This document shows positions 24,806-33,666 of a stretch of 64,000 nt of DNA, piece by piece. Every line of letters begins with the position of its first letter. The stretch's first letter is position 1. Made by a program: the position numbers and the translations under genes. Source of the DNA: an uncultured Eubacteriales bacterium (GTDB lineage: Bacteria > Bacillota > Clostridia > Oscillospirales > Acutalibacteraceae); assembly GCA_900314355.1 (NCBI GenBank), contig OMUY01000021.1, forward strand, positions 1-64,000, in the 5' to 3' direction. The notes beneath the pieces were generated by a model. It did not search any database, was not told the DNA's origin, and saw only the letters and a program-made list of their open reading frames with translations.

Positions 24806-26041
24806 ATGAAAATTGCCGTTATGGGTTTCGGAACGGTAGGTTCCGGCGTCGTAGAGGTTTTGACAAAAAACAATGATGTTATCGTAAAGTCAAGCCTCGG
24901 ACAAGCCATGGATCTCGGTTATATACTGGACATCAGAGATTTCCCCGGCAGCCCCTATGAAAAATATTTTACTAAAAATTTTAACGACATTATTTCAGAC
25001 CCCGAGGTCAAAATTGTCGTAGAAACTATGGGCGGCGTTACGTTCGCCTATGATTATGTCAAACAAGCTCTCCTTTCAGGCAGAAGCGTTGTCACGTCCA
25101 ATAAGCAGCTTGTAGCCGAAAAGGGTTATGAGCTTCTTCAGATAGCAGATAAAAAGAACGTCAATTTTATGTTTGAGGCAAGCGTAGGCGGCGGTATTCC
25201 GATTATTGCTCCATTGACCGAATGTCTTACAGCGAACAGAATTGAAGAGGTCGCCGGAATATTGAACGGAACGACAAATTATATTTTGACTCAGATGATT
25301 GACAACGGCGTCGATTTTTCTCAGGCTTTAAAAGAAGCGCAGGACCTCGGATATGCGGAAAAAGACCCAACTAGCGATATAGAAGGATATGACGCCTGCA
25401 GAAAAATTTGTATTCTCGCTTCGCTCTGCTACGGCAAGCACATTTATCCCGAAGACGTAAGCACAGAAGGAATTAAAGACGTAACTTTAAACGATGTGGC
25501 TTACGCTAAAAAATGCGGCTGCCAGATAAAACTAATAGGTTCTTCAAAACCTGTCGAGGGTGGTCACATAACCGCAAGCGTCGCTCCCGCATTTATAAAG
25601 GATTCGTCTATTTTAGCTGACGTTCACGATGTATTTAATGCCATTATGGTCAGAGGGGATGCACTCGGCGACGTCGTATTCTACGGAAGAGGAGCCGGAA
25701 AAATGCCTACCGCAAGCGCAGTAGTCGCCGACGTAATCGACTGTGCGAAACATTTATTGAGAAAGCGCGCGTTCGGCTGGGGCGCTCCGGAAAAGGGATT
25801 TGTTGTATCAGACGATTATCTTACATCTAGGATGTATTTCAGAGCCGAAACAAATGATTATTCACTATCTGAAAAAGAGATAAAAGATAAATTCCCTGAA
25901 GCTGAAATATTATCCGACGGGTCATTAAATGAAATAGCTTTTATGACAGACGCCGGAAATATTGGCGAACTCAAGAACAAAGCTGAGAGCGTTGAAAATA
26001 TGAATATCAAAATGACAATGAGGTTAATGAACCTGGCTTAA
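24806..26041 (+). CDS. hom: Homoserine dehydrogenase
   Basis: Reduces aspartate semialdehyde to homoserine for threonine and methionine synthesis. The 411-residue protein has the N-terminal motif GFGTVGSGV, the catalytic-domain blocks VTSNKQLVA, ILNGTTNYILT and GYAEKDPTSDIEG, and a C-terminal ACT-like region (about 345-411) that normally confers threonine feedback. The ATG follows GAAGGAGATGAG. lysC follows at 85 bases, so the first and third steps of the aspartate pathway are made together. Confidence 0.96.
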   Translation: MKIAVMGFGTVGSGVVEVLTKNNDVIVKSSLGQAMDLGYILDIRDFPGSPYEKYFTKNFNDIISDPEVKIVVETMGGVTFAYDYVKQALLSGRSVVTSNKQLVAEKGYELLQIADKKNVNFMFEASVGGGIPIIAPLTECLTANRIEEVAGILNGTTNYILTQMIDNGVDFSQALKEAQDLGYAEKDPTSDIEGYDACRKICILASLCYGKHIYPEDVSTEGIKDVTLNDVAYAKKCGCQIKLIGSSKPVEGGHITASVAPAFIKDSSILADVHDVFNAIMVRGDALGDVVFYGRGAGKMPTASAVVADVIDCAKHLLRKRAFGWGAPEKGFVVSDDYLTSRMYFRAETNDYSLSEKEIKDKFPEAEILSDGSLNEIAFMTDAGNIGELKNKAESVENMNIKMTMRLMNLA

Positions 26042-26126
26042 TGTTTGATAAGCTTCATAACGTTAATAAATTGTGTTTTTTCACTGTGTAAAACCGCATT
26101 GAAAAAATAATGAAAGGTAAAAATAT

Positions 26127-27341
26127 ATGAGCTTAATAGTGCAGAAATTCGGCGGCAGCAGTGTCGCAAACGCAGACAGAGTGAGAAATGTCGCATCTAT
26201 TGTCACGGACACTTACAAAGCAGGCAATGATGTAGTTGTTGTAGTGTCCGCACAAGGAGATACTACGGATGACCTAATCGCAAAAGCGAAAGAGCTGAAT
26301 GATAAAGCATCCAAAAGAGAAATGGATATGCTTATGTCTGCCGGCGAACAAATATCAATAGCTCTTTTGGCCATGACTATTGAAAAAATGGGCTTTCCCG
26401 TTGTATCAATGTTGGGCTGGCAGGCCGGATTTATTACCAACTCCGTTTACTCTTCCGCGAGAATTAAAACGATGAAGACCGACAGAGTATCATCGGCTCT
26501 TGACAAACATCAGATAGTTGTTGTCGCCGGTTTCCAGGGAATAAATAAATACGACGATATTACGACGCTGGGAAGAGGCGGTTCGGATACGAGCGCCGTC
26601 GCTTTAGCCGCCGCTTTGCATGCTGACAGATGCCAGATATTTACAGACGTCGAAGGCGTCTATACAGCGGATCCGAGAAAAGTCAACGGAGCTTTAAAAC
26701 TCAAGGAAATCACTTATGATGAAATGCTTGAGCTTGCGACTCTTGGCGCCCAGGTTCTGAATAACAGATCCGTCGAAATGGCAAAAAAATACAATGTAGA
26801 ATTAGAGGTTCTCTCAAGTATGAAGAGAGTTCCCGGCACTATAGTCAAGGAGAAAGTCAAAATGGAAGAAATGTTAATAAGAGGAGTCACAAAAGACACA
26901 AACTGCGCGAGAATTTCATTAGTCGGTATTGATGATGTACCCGGCGTTGCGTTTAAGCTTTTCAATCAGCTTGCGAAAAAGAATATAAATGTAGATATTA
27001 TCCTTCAGTCAATCGGCAGAGAAGGTTCAAAGGATATTACATTTACAGTATCTAAAGACAACGCAGATGAAGCCGTGGAGCTTATAAAGCAAATGCCGTA
27101 TTTCTCAAACTGTGAAATTTCATGCAATACGGACGTGGCAAAAGTTTCTGTCGTAGGCGCGGGAATGGAATCACATCCCGGCGCGGCTGCTCTTATGTTT
27201 GAAGCTCTTTACGATGCGGGTATTAATATAAAGATGATTTCGACCTCCGAAATAAAGATTTCTGTCCTCATAGCTTTAGAAGATGCCGACAAAGCCGTAA
27301 AGGCTGTTCACGACAGATTCTTCAATACAAAAAACCTTTAA
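26127..27341 (+). CDS. lysC: Aspartate kinase
   Basis: Phosphorylates aspartate, the entry step of the lysine, threonine and methionine pathway. The 404-residue protein starts with VQKFGGSSVA and has TTLGRGGSDTSAVALA and FTDVEGVYTADPR in the kinase domain (1-250), then two ACT domains (about 265-404) that bind the feedback inhibitor. The ribosome site AAAGG is somewhat distant from the ATG. The gene ends at a hairpin shared with the convergent gene. Confidence 0.97.
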   Translation: MSLIVQKFGGSSVANADRVRNVASIVTDTYKAGNDVVVVVSAQGDTTDDLIAKAKELNDKASKREMDMLMSAGEQISIALLAMTIEKMGFPVVSMLGWQAGFITNSVYSSARIKTMKTDRVSSALDKHQIVVVAGFQGINKYDDITTLGRGGSDTSAVALAAALHADRCQIFTDVEGVYTADPRKVNGALKLKEITYDEMLELATLGAQVLNNRSVEMAKKYNVELEVLSSMKRVPGTIVKEKVKMEEMLIRGVTKDTNCARISLVGIDDVPGVAFKLFNQLAKKNINVDIILQSIGREGSKDITFTVSKDNADEAVELIKQMPYFSNCEISCNTDVAKVSVVGAGMESHPGAAALMFEALYDAGINIKMISTSEIKISVLIALEDADKAVKAVHDRFFNTKNL

Positions 27342-27352
27342 TTATTTTTAAA

Positions 27353-27388
27353 ATAAAAACTGCCGGGATTAAACCCGGCTGTTATTAT
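27353..27388. terminator. Bidirectional terminator after lysC
   Basis: The core stem GCCGGG/CCCGGC (27362-27367 with 27374-27379, 6-nt loop) is flanked by an A-rich left arm and a T-rich right arm, so it serves lysC and the convergent minus-strand gene. Confidence 0.8.
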
Positions 27389-27401
27389 TCAAATAATGTT
27401 T

Positions 27402-28379
27402 TTAATTTATATCCGAATCAATTCCCATTCCCGACGCGAATGTAAACAAATCAGTTTCTTCAAATCCAGAGACAGTGAGCTGATCTGACGGAATTGTTGT
27501 AGAAAATGAATTAACATTTATTATGAGACTATCAGAACCGTCGGACGGTTTGACAACAATCCTTTTAATATTATTGTCAATCAAATAAAACAAAACGTGA
27601 TCGCCTGTGCTTACGGTGTAATTATAGATTACGCAGCTTTTATTGTTCAACGTGCCTGTAGACCTCGCTACGGACGTGAATTTATATCCGGAAAAATCAA
27701 TCTGCTTGAGTTCTCCCGCAAATTCAGACGTGTCAATTCCGATGCTGTCCATTACATCTTGTGTCAGAGCAGTGTATTGTTTTTTTGACGGATTCTTGAG
27801 ATAGAAAGTGCCGTTCAGATACATAATTGAAAGCGAAACACCTTCTTCATTTACGCCCATCTCAAAATTTTCGCCTTTTTTCGACATTTTCAGATTAGTA
27901 TACTCCCCTTCGGAATCAATAGAGGCATTTATATAATAGTTGCCGGAGATAAACGCTTCAATTTGTTTTACTTCGCCGCTGTTTATCTTCGTATTTTTCG
28001 CAGTCGTAAGTTCATTTGTCTTAAGTTTTGTAGTCTGTTCGCTTTGTTTCTTTATTTCGTCGGAAATTGAATCGAGTGAATTGCCTCCGGAGGAACTTCC
28101 GCCGGAATTATTTGAAGACTTTTTGCCTGAATTATTTATATTGTCTGATGAGCCGCTGTTATTTCCCGAATTATCTTCCTCATCGGCAGTACCGGTGTTG
28201 CCGCCGTTTATTTTTTCATAGACAGTCTCGCCGTTCTCGTCGGTGACATAAAAACCGTCAGACGTTGGTTCATCCTTTTCAGGCTTCTTTTTCACAAATA
28301 CTATTACTGTAATGACAACAGCGAGAACAACGATGAAAGCAACCGTTGTAATAATCAATTTTTTCGTGCTTTTTTTCAA
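27402..28379 (-). CDS. Membrane-anchored surface protein, paralogue of the lipoprotein at 31839
   Basis: A 325-residue protein of unknown function starting with TTG after AAGGTGAATACTT. A single N-terminal membrane helix (about 8-29) is followed by a Gly/Ser/Asn-rich linker (about 55-105) and a globular domain (about 135-325). That domain matches the lipoprotein encoded at 31839-32675 at several places: F-SG-YYI, LSIMYLNGTFYL against LSLLVLDSESYIL, G-DT and TTIPSDQLTVSGF against DTIPSDMLTLKGY. The arrangement recalls LolA/LppX-like surface domains, but that is inference. It is expected on the outer face of the membrane. Terminator downstream; EamA gene divergent. Confidence 0.75.
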   Translation of the reverse strand: MKKSTKKLIITTVAFIVVLAVVITVIVFVKKKPEKDEPTSDGFYVTDENGETVYEKINGGNTGTADEEDNSGNNSGSSDNINNSGKKSSNNSGGSSSGGNSLDSISDEIKKQSEQTTKLKTNELTTAKNTKINSGEVKQIEAFISGNYYINASIDSEGEYTNLKMSKKGENFEMGVNEEGVSLSIMYLNGTFYLKNPSKKQYTALTQDVMDSIGIDTSEFAGELKQIDFSGYKFTSVARSTGTLNNKSCVIYNYTVSTGDHVLFYLIDNNIKRIVVKPSDGSDSLIINVNSFSTTIPSDQLTVSGFEETDLFTFASGMGIDSDIN

Positions 28380-28417
28380 AAGTATTCACCTTAATTCATT
28401 TCTCATTTTTCAGTAAC

Positions 28418-28432
28418 ACTCTGATTCAGAGT
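28418..28432. promoter_or_regulatory. Palindrome in the divergent gap
   Basis: ACTCTGA-T-TCAGAGT, a perfect 7+1+7 inverted repeat between the surface-protein gene and the EamA transporter gene. A regulator site or a leader hairpin are both possible. Confidence 0.3.
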
Positions 28433-28501
28433 TTAGCTTTACTTTAAATAAAATTATATTATACGATAATTATAAAATAAATATTGAACAGAATCAACCA
28501 A

Positions 28502-29476
28502 ATGTCAAAAACAAAAACAAAAAACCTACTTTCAAACGGAATAATCGTTTTTCTGCTTGCCGCGTTTTGTCAGCTTCTGTGGGGCAGCGCATTTCCTATG
28601 GTAAAAACCGGATACAAAATGTTCTCCATTTCTTCATCGGATTCATTTTCGCAGATTCTTTTTGCCGGGCTGCGGTTTACCGGCGCGGGATTTTTAACGT
28701 TGATACTCGGCTCCGTTATTTACAGCAGGCAGAAAAAAGAACACAGCGTAAAAACCATGATACCGCAAAAAGGCGATTTTAAAGAAATCTTCATATTGAT
28801 GCTCTTTCAAACAGTCATTCAGTATATATTCTTTTACTTAGGTCTTGCAAGAGCGTCCGGCGTTAAATCGTCTGTCATCACATCGTCAAGCGTATTTATA
28901 ACTATTTTTATTTCGGCATTGATTTTTAAATCAGAGCCGCTGACTGTCAGAAAAGTCATCGGTTCGCTTTTGGGATTTGCCGGAATTATTCTTATAAATA
29001 TGAACGGTCTTGATTTAAATTTAAAATTCACAGGTGAGGGTTTTATATTAATAGCTGCCGTTTCATATTCGTTTTCATCATGCTTCATGAAATCTTTTTC
29101 AAAAGAAAAAGACCCAGTGATGCTGTCCGGAAACCAATTTATTCTGGGCGGAATCGTCTTGATAATAACAGGACTCATTGGCGGAGGAAAAATTTATCCG
29201 CAGAACGGAAAAGCGTTTTTGGTACTTTTTTATCTGTCTTTCCTTTCGGCTGCGGCATATTCGATTTGGAGCATTTTATTAAAATATAACGATGTGTCTT
29301 CGATAGCCGTGTACGGATTTTTAAACCCAGTTTTCGGCGTTCTTCTTTCCATTCTGATACTTCGCGAGGGGAATGAAATATCTGCTTTAACGACTGTTAT
29401 ATCAATAATTCTTGTGGCAGCCGGCATTATATCGGTAAATATGAAAACAAGAAAACAAAAGACGAAAAATATCTGA
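28502..29476 (+). CDS. EamA/DMT-family transporter
   Basis: A drug/metabolite-transporter-superfamily membrane protein of 324 residues with about ten hydrophobic helices arranged as two EamA repeats. The first helix carries the family segment QLLWGSAFPMVK, and the repeat end IIGFAGIILIN-like (LLGFAGIILINMNG) is present. Such proteins export small metabolites or amino acids. The substrate cannot be told. ATG at 28502 is chosen over TTG at 28484; neither has a good ribosome-binding site, so the start is uncertain. A strong terminator follows. Confidence 0.85.
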   Translation: MSKTKTKNLLSNGIIVFLLAAFCQLLWGSAFPMVKTGYKMFSISSSDSFSQILFAGLRFTGAGFLTLILGSVIYSRQKKEHSVKTMIPQKGDFKEIFILMLFQTVIQYIFFYLGLARASGVKSSVITSSSVFITIFISALIFKSEPLTVRKVIGSLLGFAGIILINMNGLDLNLKFTGEGFILIAAVSYSFSSCFMKSFSKEKDPVMLSGNQFILGGIVLIITGLIGGGKIYPQNGKAFLVLFYLSFLSAAAYSIWSILLKYNDVSSIAVYGFLNPVFGVLLSILILREGNEISALTTVISIILVAAGIISVNMKTRKQKTKNI

Positions 29477-29489
29477 AAAAATTAAAAAA

Positions 29490-29520
29490 AAGACCGTCCA
29501 AAAAAGGGCGGTCTTATTTA
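29490..29520. terminator. Bidirectional terminator between EamA and GH5 genes
   Basis: A 10-bp stem AAGACCGTCC/GGGCGGTCTT (one G-U pair, 6-nt loop) with an A tract to the left and T-rich sequence to the right lies between the two convergent stops. Confidence 0.85.
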
Positions 29521-29524
29521 ATTG

Positions 29525-30958
29525 TCAAGATTTTTTAAACGTGAAAAAATTTTTCAGAAAATTTCTGATTCTGTTGAATAAATCGATAAACAAAGCTCTG
29601 AACATTTTTAATGTAGCTTGAGATGTTCCGCCGGGAACTGCCGCCAATTCAGAGACGCTGTAATAGCCGTCAGTATATTTTACGACATGGTCGGCAAACG
29701 GAGTTTTAGCCCATTTTCCGCTGTCCGTTCTTAGACATGATCCGAATTTTTCCATCAATTTCTCGTAGCTGTCATTGTCGGGATCAACATTTTTGATTTC
29801 ATCAGACCCGTAAATCCACCAGTCGGAAGTTTTGGCTCCGCCGCCTGTGCCTTTATAACTCCACGTAGTCCATGACGCATCCTCCAAATTGTAAAGGGAA
29901 AGAACGTAATCGAAAGTCGCATTATTGAATGGGAAAAATTCGCCTATATAAAGTGGACAATTATAATTTGAGTTCAAGCAGATGTTCATATTGTTTCGGA
30001 ATGCGAAATTCGTTTTATCATAAAAATGAGGCTGATAAACGACATTAGTCCATCCGTATTTATCGGGTCCGCAGACATGTCTTGTAGTCCAGACAGCTTC
30101 CATCGTGATGATGTGGTCAGGGTCAACGGTTCTGACATCTTGATAAAGTGTATTCATATAGGCGTTAAATTCATCGTGTTTATTGAGTACGCCTTTATCT
30201 GTGCCGAGACTTTCATTTAAAAGATCATACATGGCAACGGCAGGCTCTCCCTTGTAGTGCGCCGCCAACACTTTCCAAAATTCCTCGACAACTTTCTGAT
30301 TCTTTTTGGCTTCATCGGTATCGTCCCAAAATGTACAAGAATGTTTTCTGCCGCTGTGGTCATATTCATTCTGATATCCGGGAGCTCCGTGGAGGTCAAT
30401 TATCAAATAAATGCCGTATTTATGACACATATTTACGACCCAGTCAAGCTGTGAAAAATCTATATTTCCGTTTTCGTCCCTGAACCAAGTGCCATTTTCA
30501 TCGGATTGAAAATTTCTGTACCATATAGGAAGTCTGATGACATTCATTCCGAGCGCCTTGACGTTTGCAAAATCGACCTCTGTAATCCAGTTTGAGCGGT
30601 ATGTTTTCATAAGCTCGTGTGTTTTCTCAACTCCGAACCTTGAGACGAGTTTATCAAGCATTACGTCCTCGCCTTCGCTTTCGTTAAGAGGCGTCATCCA
30701 GCTTTCCATCAGACCCCAGCCACCGAAGTTAGTACCTCTGAGAGTTACTTTCCTTCCGTCTTTTGTATACAAAGACATTCCTTCGGTGTGAAGAAAATCA
30801 TCGTCGGTAAACGATTTGTATGACACTTCAACGCCTTCGCTTGTCAAAGCCGTGCCTGTTTCTGACTCATCCGCAAACGACGAAAAAGGCAGAACAGATA
30901 AACACATTACAACAGCAAGAAAAACGGAAATAACTTTAATTGTTTTTTTCTCAGCCAT
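29525..30958 (-). CDS. Secreted glycoside hydrolase family 5 (endoglucanase type)
   Basis: A 477-residue exported enzyme; the start at 30958 follows AAGGAT and gives a signal peptide of about 29 residues. The barrel has the GH5 blocks RGTNFGGWG, NVIRLPIWY and IDLHGAPG, the acid/base E249 (YDLLNES) and the nucleophile E340 (LYIGEFF). The family cuts beta-1,4-glucans, mannans or related polymers; subfamily and substrate are not settled. There is no dockerin or carbohydrate-binding module. Instead the last 25 residues form a basic, aromatic amphipathic tail (FNRIRNFLKNFFTFKKS) that could associate with the membrane. A single-gene unit with its own promoter. Confidence 0.88.
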   Translation of the reverse strand: MAEKKTIKVISVFLAVVMCLSVLPFSSFADESETGTALTSEGVEVSYKSFTDDDFLHTEGMSLYTKDGRKVTLRGTNFGGWGLMESWMTPLNESEGEDVMLDKLVSRFGVEKTHELMKTYRSNWITEVDFANVKALGMNVIRLPIWYRNFQSDENGTWFRDENGNIDFSQLDWVVNMCHKYGIYLIIDLHGAPGYQNEYDHSGRKHSCTFWDDTDEAKKNQKVVEEFWKVLAAHYKGEPAVAMYDLLNESLGTDKGVLNKHDEFNAYMNTLYQDVRTVDPDHIITMEAVWTTRHVCGPDKYGWTNVVYQPHFYDKTNFAFRNNMNICLNSNYNCPLYIGEFFPFNNATFDYVLSLYNLEDASWTTWSYKGTGGGAKTSDWWIYGSDEIKNVDPDNDSYEKLMEKFGSCLRTDSGKWAKTPFADHVVKYTDGYYSVSELAAVPGGTSQATLKMFRALFIDLFNRIRNFLKNFFTFKKS

Positions 30959-30998
30959 TTTTTTAAATCCTTCCATAAAAATATTTTTTATTATATAT

Positions 30999-31027
30999 AT
31001 TTTACAATATTTCAATGGGTTTTTCAA
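30999..31027 (-). promoter_or_regulatory. Sigma-A promoter of the GH5 gene
   Basis: On the minus strand TTGAAA (31022-31027), a 17-bp spacer and TAAAAT (30999-31004) lie about 40 bases before the start codon. Confidence 0.7.
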
Positions 31028-31107
31028 TAAAAATATAAAAATAAAGAAAACTATACCAAATCGAAAATAACATAAGGGTATTAAATAAAATTTTCCTTAT
31101 AAGGCGA

Positions 31108-31839
31108 TCAGATATACATGCCTCCGTTTACTCCGATAACCTGACCTGTGATATATGACGCTTTATCAGAAAGAAGAAAAGCCGCGGTTTCGGCGACCTC
31201 ATCGGGATTTCCAAGACGGCCGAGCGGAATTTCATCACAAAGATTTTTCTTATCTTCATCAGAAAAAATTTTCATCATATCTGTATCTATACATCCGGGG
31301 CATATGCAGTTAATCCTTATTCCGGATGGTCCCGCTTCCTTTGCAAGCGCTTTAGTAAGTCCTATCACACCGGCTTTTGAAGCTGAATAATGAACTTCGC
31401 ACGATCCGCCTGTCTGTCCCCAAATCGACGAGATATTGACAACAGCGCCGCATTTATTTGCAACCATCAGTCTCTCTTCTTCTCTCAAAACATTGAAAAC
31501 GCCGGATAAATTTACATCTATCATTCTGCGCCAGTCATCGTCTGTAATATCCGTAAAAAGTTTTTGTTCGCTTATTCCGGCGTTATTCACAAAATAGAGC
31601 GGGACGGGAGTTAATGTCTCAAGATAAGAAAACATTTTTCTTACCTCATCGGGCTTTGAAACGTCGCACTTATATAACTTAACGTCATATCCCTGCGACA
31701 AAAGCTCCGAGGAGAGAGCCTTTGCCCTCTCTTCGGAGCGATTATAGTTGATGATAACGGAATATCCTTCCTCACAGAGCTTTTTTACAGAAGCGCTTCC
31801 TATTCCTGCGGAACCCCCCGTTACAAGAGCGCTTTTCAT
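31108..31839 (-). CDS. SDR-family reductase (FabG-like, possibly EF-P 5-aminopentanone reductase)
   Basis: A 243-residue classical short-chain dehydrogenase. It has the NAD(P) motif TGGSAGIG near residue 8, NNAG, the active site Ser in NISSIWGQTG and YSASK, and the C-terminal ITGQVIGVNGG. The NISSIWG...EVHYSASKAGVIGLTKALAKE pattern resembles YmfI-type reductases that act on hydroxylated or aminopentanoylated EF-P, but efp is not in the window and a general oxoacyl reductase is the alternative. Its ATG overlaps the stop of the upstream lipoprotein gene (TGATG), indicating coupling. A TTG one codon earlier is less likely. Confidence 0.85.
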   Translation of the reverse strand: MKSALVTGGSAGIGSASVKKLCEEGYSVIINYNRSEERAKALSSELLSQGYDVKLYKCDVSKPDEVRKMFSYLETLTPVPLYFVNNAGISEQKLFTDITDDDWRRMIDVNLSGVFNVLREEERLMVANKCGAVVNISSIWGQTGGSCEVHYSASKAGVIGLTKALAKEAGPSGIRINCICPGCIDTDMMKIFSDEDKKNLCDEIPLGRLGNPDEVAETAAFLLSDKASYITGQVIGVNGGMYI

Positions 31840-32675
31840 CAATCGGCGCCTATGGATTTAGCCATTGTGGATACGAACGAAGAAATTGAAGACGTCTGAT
31901 TGTATCCCTTTAATGTAAGCATGTCGGAAGGAATGGTATCGGATACTGAATTAAACGCAATCTGCATCGTAAGTTTGCCGTTGGAGTCATATGAATCAGC
32001 CTCAATAAGCTTATCCCCTACAGAGTAAAGCATTGTATATCCGCCGTCTTTGCTTTCGACTCTGACGCCTTTTCCGGCTTGTCCGTTAATGGTAACGTCT
32101 GTTTCTTTGGCATTTGACATATCCTGAGCGACCTCGTTCCCGGATATAGAGGAAATGTCCGAAAGAGAGTTGGTATCCATTCCGAGAGCGGTGAGCAGTG
32201 ATGCTGAAATCTTCATATAATTTTTATTTTTTGTATCAAGTATATATGACTCACTGTCAAGAACCAAGAGAGACAAAGAAATACCTGAAACAGTTATATT
32301 TGCCTGAAGATTTTTGCCGTCGCACGCGAGAACGGTCGGCATTCCTTCTTCGTCGTTTGTATAGATAACGGCGTCAATATAAAATTTTCCGCTTGTGAAT
32401 ATCTGCGCTTCTTTTCCAAGAGTCGTAACCTTGCCTTCCGACGCTCCGTTTTCAGAGCCTATTTTTATATCGCTCGCCTTGCCGTAGCCTGTTTCAATCT
32501 TAATATTGTCGGACGCGTCAACTTTTGCAACGGCGCCGTTGTTGATAGAAACATTTTCGTCTCCGGTTGTCAACTCGTTTACGGTGCCGCCCTTGCTGTC
32601 TTTGGAGCCGCACGCAGAAAATGCGAAAACGATAAGAAGGACGGAAAGAAGTAAGCAGATAATATTTTTGCACAT
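31839..32675 (-). CDS. Putative lipoprotein, paralogue of the 27402-28379 protein
   Basis: A 278-residue protein with a lipoprotein signal (FAFSAC, Cys at about residue 22) so it should be anchored in the outer leaflet of the membrane. The following Ser/Gly/Asp-rich linker leads to a domain (about 90-278) that matches the membrane protein at 27402-28379 along its length. Function unknown; substrate binding or envelope stress roles are guesses. The ATG follows AAAGGGTGAC. The stop overlaps the SDR start, and both genes are read from the promoter just upstream. Confidence 0.78.
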   Translation of the reverse strand: MCKNIICLLLSVLLIVFAFSACGSKDSKGGTVNELTTGDENVSINNGAVAKVDASDNIKIETGYGKASDIKIGSENGASEGKVTTLGKEAQIFTSGKFYIDAVIYTNDEEGMPTVLACDGKNLQANITVSGISLSLLVLDSESYILDTKNKNYMKISASLLTALGMDTNSLSDISSISGNEVAQDMSNAKETDVTINGQAGKGVRVESKDGGYTMLYSVGDKLIEADSYDSNGKLTMQIAFNSVSDTIPSDMLTLKGYNQTSSISSFVSTMAKSIGAD

Positions 32676-32726
32676 AATTTGTCACCCTTTAATCTTTCTG
32701 ATAAGAATTTAGAAAAAACTTTCTTA

Positions 32727-32761
32727 TAGTAAATTTTACTAAATATTTATAAAAAAATCAA
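32727..32761 (-). promoter_or_regulatory. Promoter with overlapping palindrome, lipoprotein-SDR operon
   Basis: On the minus strand TTGATT (32756-32761), a 17-bp spacer and TAAAAT (32733-32738) form a promoter. A perfect palindrome TAGTAAA-T-TTTACTA (32727-32741) covers the -10 box, a good position for a repressor. The -35 box overlaps the stop of the upstream gene. Confidence 0.6.
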
Positions 32762-33666
32762 GATCCTGTTATGCCGTTTCCCGTTCCGGTCAAAGCTTTG
32801 TAAAACGCGGACTGCTTTTTCTTTTTCTTGGGCTTGTATTTCGGAGGATTTTCAAGTCTCATTCTGGCAGATTTTGATCTATTCAGGTAGCGGTAGACTC
32901 TGATAAACGGCTCGTTTAAATCGTCGTTCATCAAATTTACGACAGTTTTATATTCCTCGCTTGAATATTTATACGAGGCTAACATCGTGACGACTATAAC
33001 ATCCTGAGTTTCATTTGAACCGCCTGTAAATATTTCATTAAGTATGTTGAAAAGTTTTTTCAAAACTGCGGGATTATTTTCATGAATGGAGTTTTCAACG
33101 AGGGGATTTACATAATTCACAAAAAAGTCTTCGCAGAGAAATTCTCCGTAGTACTGCATGCTTTTCTTGTAATCATCTTTAAGAGACGGATAAATCGCGG
33201 CAAGACGGATCGCCAACGTCGCGGGGTCGTAGAGAAGCGAGCCTGATTTTACCTGAGATTTTGTAACATTGGGCTGAACCTTGATGTTGCCGTTTTTCCT
33301 GGTGTTCTGTCTTTTGCCGAAATCGTCCCTCAAAACCTCTTCGATATCGTTGCAAGTGGATTTTACTTCTTTTTCATCAAAATCGCTTAGGTCAAGGAGA
33401 AAACTCGCATTCAGATTGTAATCCGAGTCATCTTCGCTTTTGGCGTCGGACGAACCTATAAGGAGTCTGAGATTTTTTTCATTCAGAAGGAGTCTGACCT
33501 TTGCCTTTGAAGAGGAATACTCAAAATAGTGTTCCTTATTTCTTTCAAAGACAGGAATATCTCCGTTTTTATATCCGTCGGGTTTTTCAAAATTGAATCC
33601 GAGTTCTGTAAAAACAGGATTCAGTTTTTCAAACATACATGAAAAGGCGTCGTTAATTTCTATCAT
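32758..33666 (-). CDS. Hypothetical protein
   Basis: A 302-residue soluble protein that I do not recognise. There is no signal peptide or membrane helix. The first 120 residues look like a mixed alpha/beta domain with an acidic loop (about 72-82). Residues 125-140 are polar and basic. The rest is mainly helical and ends in a Lys-rich stretch (PKKKKKQ) plus a short Gly/Thr tail. Its start codon directly follows the stop of the xylulokinase-like gene, so the two are co-transcribed, yet nothing in it suggests sugar metabolism. No catalytic motif is apparent. Confidence 0.7.
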   Translation of the reverse strand: MIEINDAFSCMFEKLNPVFTELGFNFEKPDGYKNGDIPVFERNKEHYFEYSSSKAKVRLLLNEKNLRLLIGSSDAKSEDDSDYNLNASFLLDLSDFDEKEVKSTCNDIEEVLRDDFGKRQNTRKNGNIKVQPNVTKSQVKSGSLLYDPATLAIRLAAIYPSLKDDYKKSMQYYGEFLCEDFFVNYVNPLVENSIHENNPAVLKKLFNILNEIFTGGSNETQDVIVVTMLASYKYSSEEYKTVVNLMNDDLNEPFIRVYRYLNRSKSARMRLENPPKYKPKKKKKQSAFYKALTGTGNGITGS

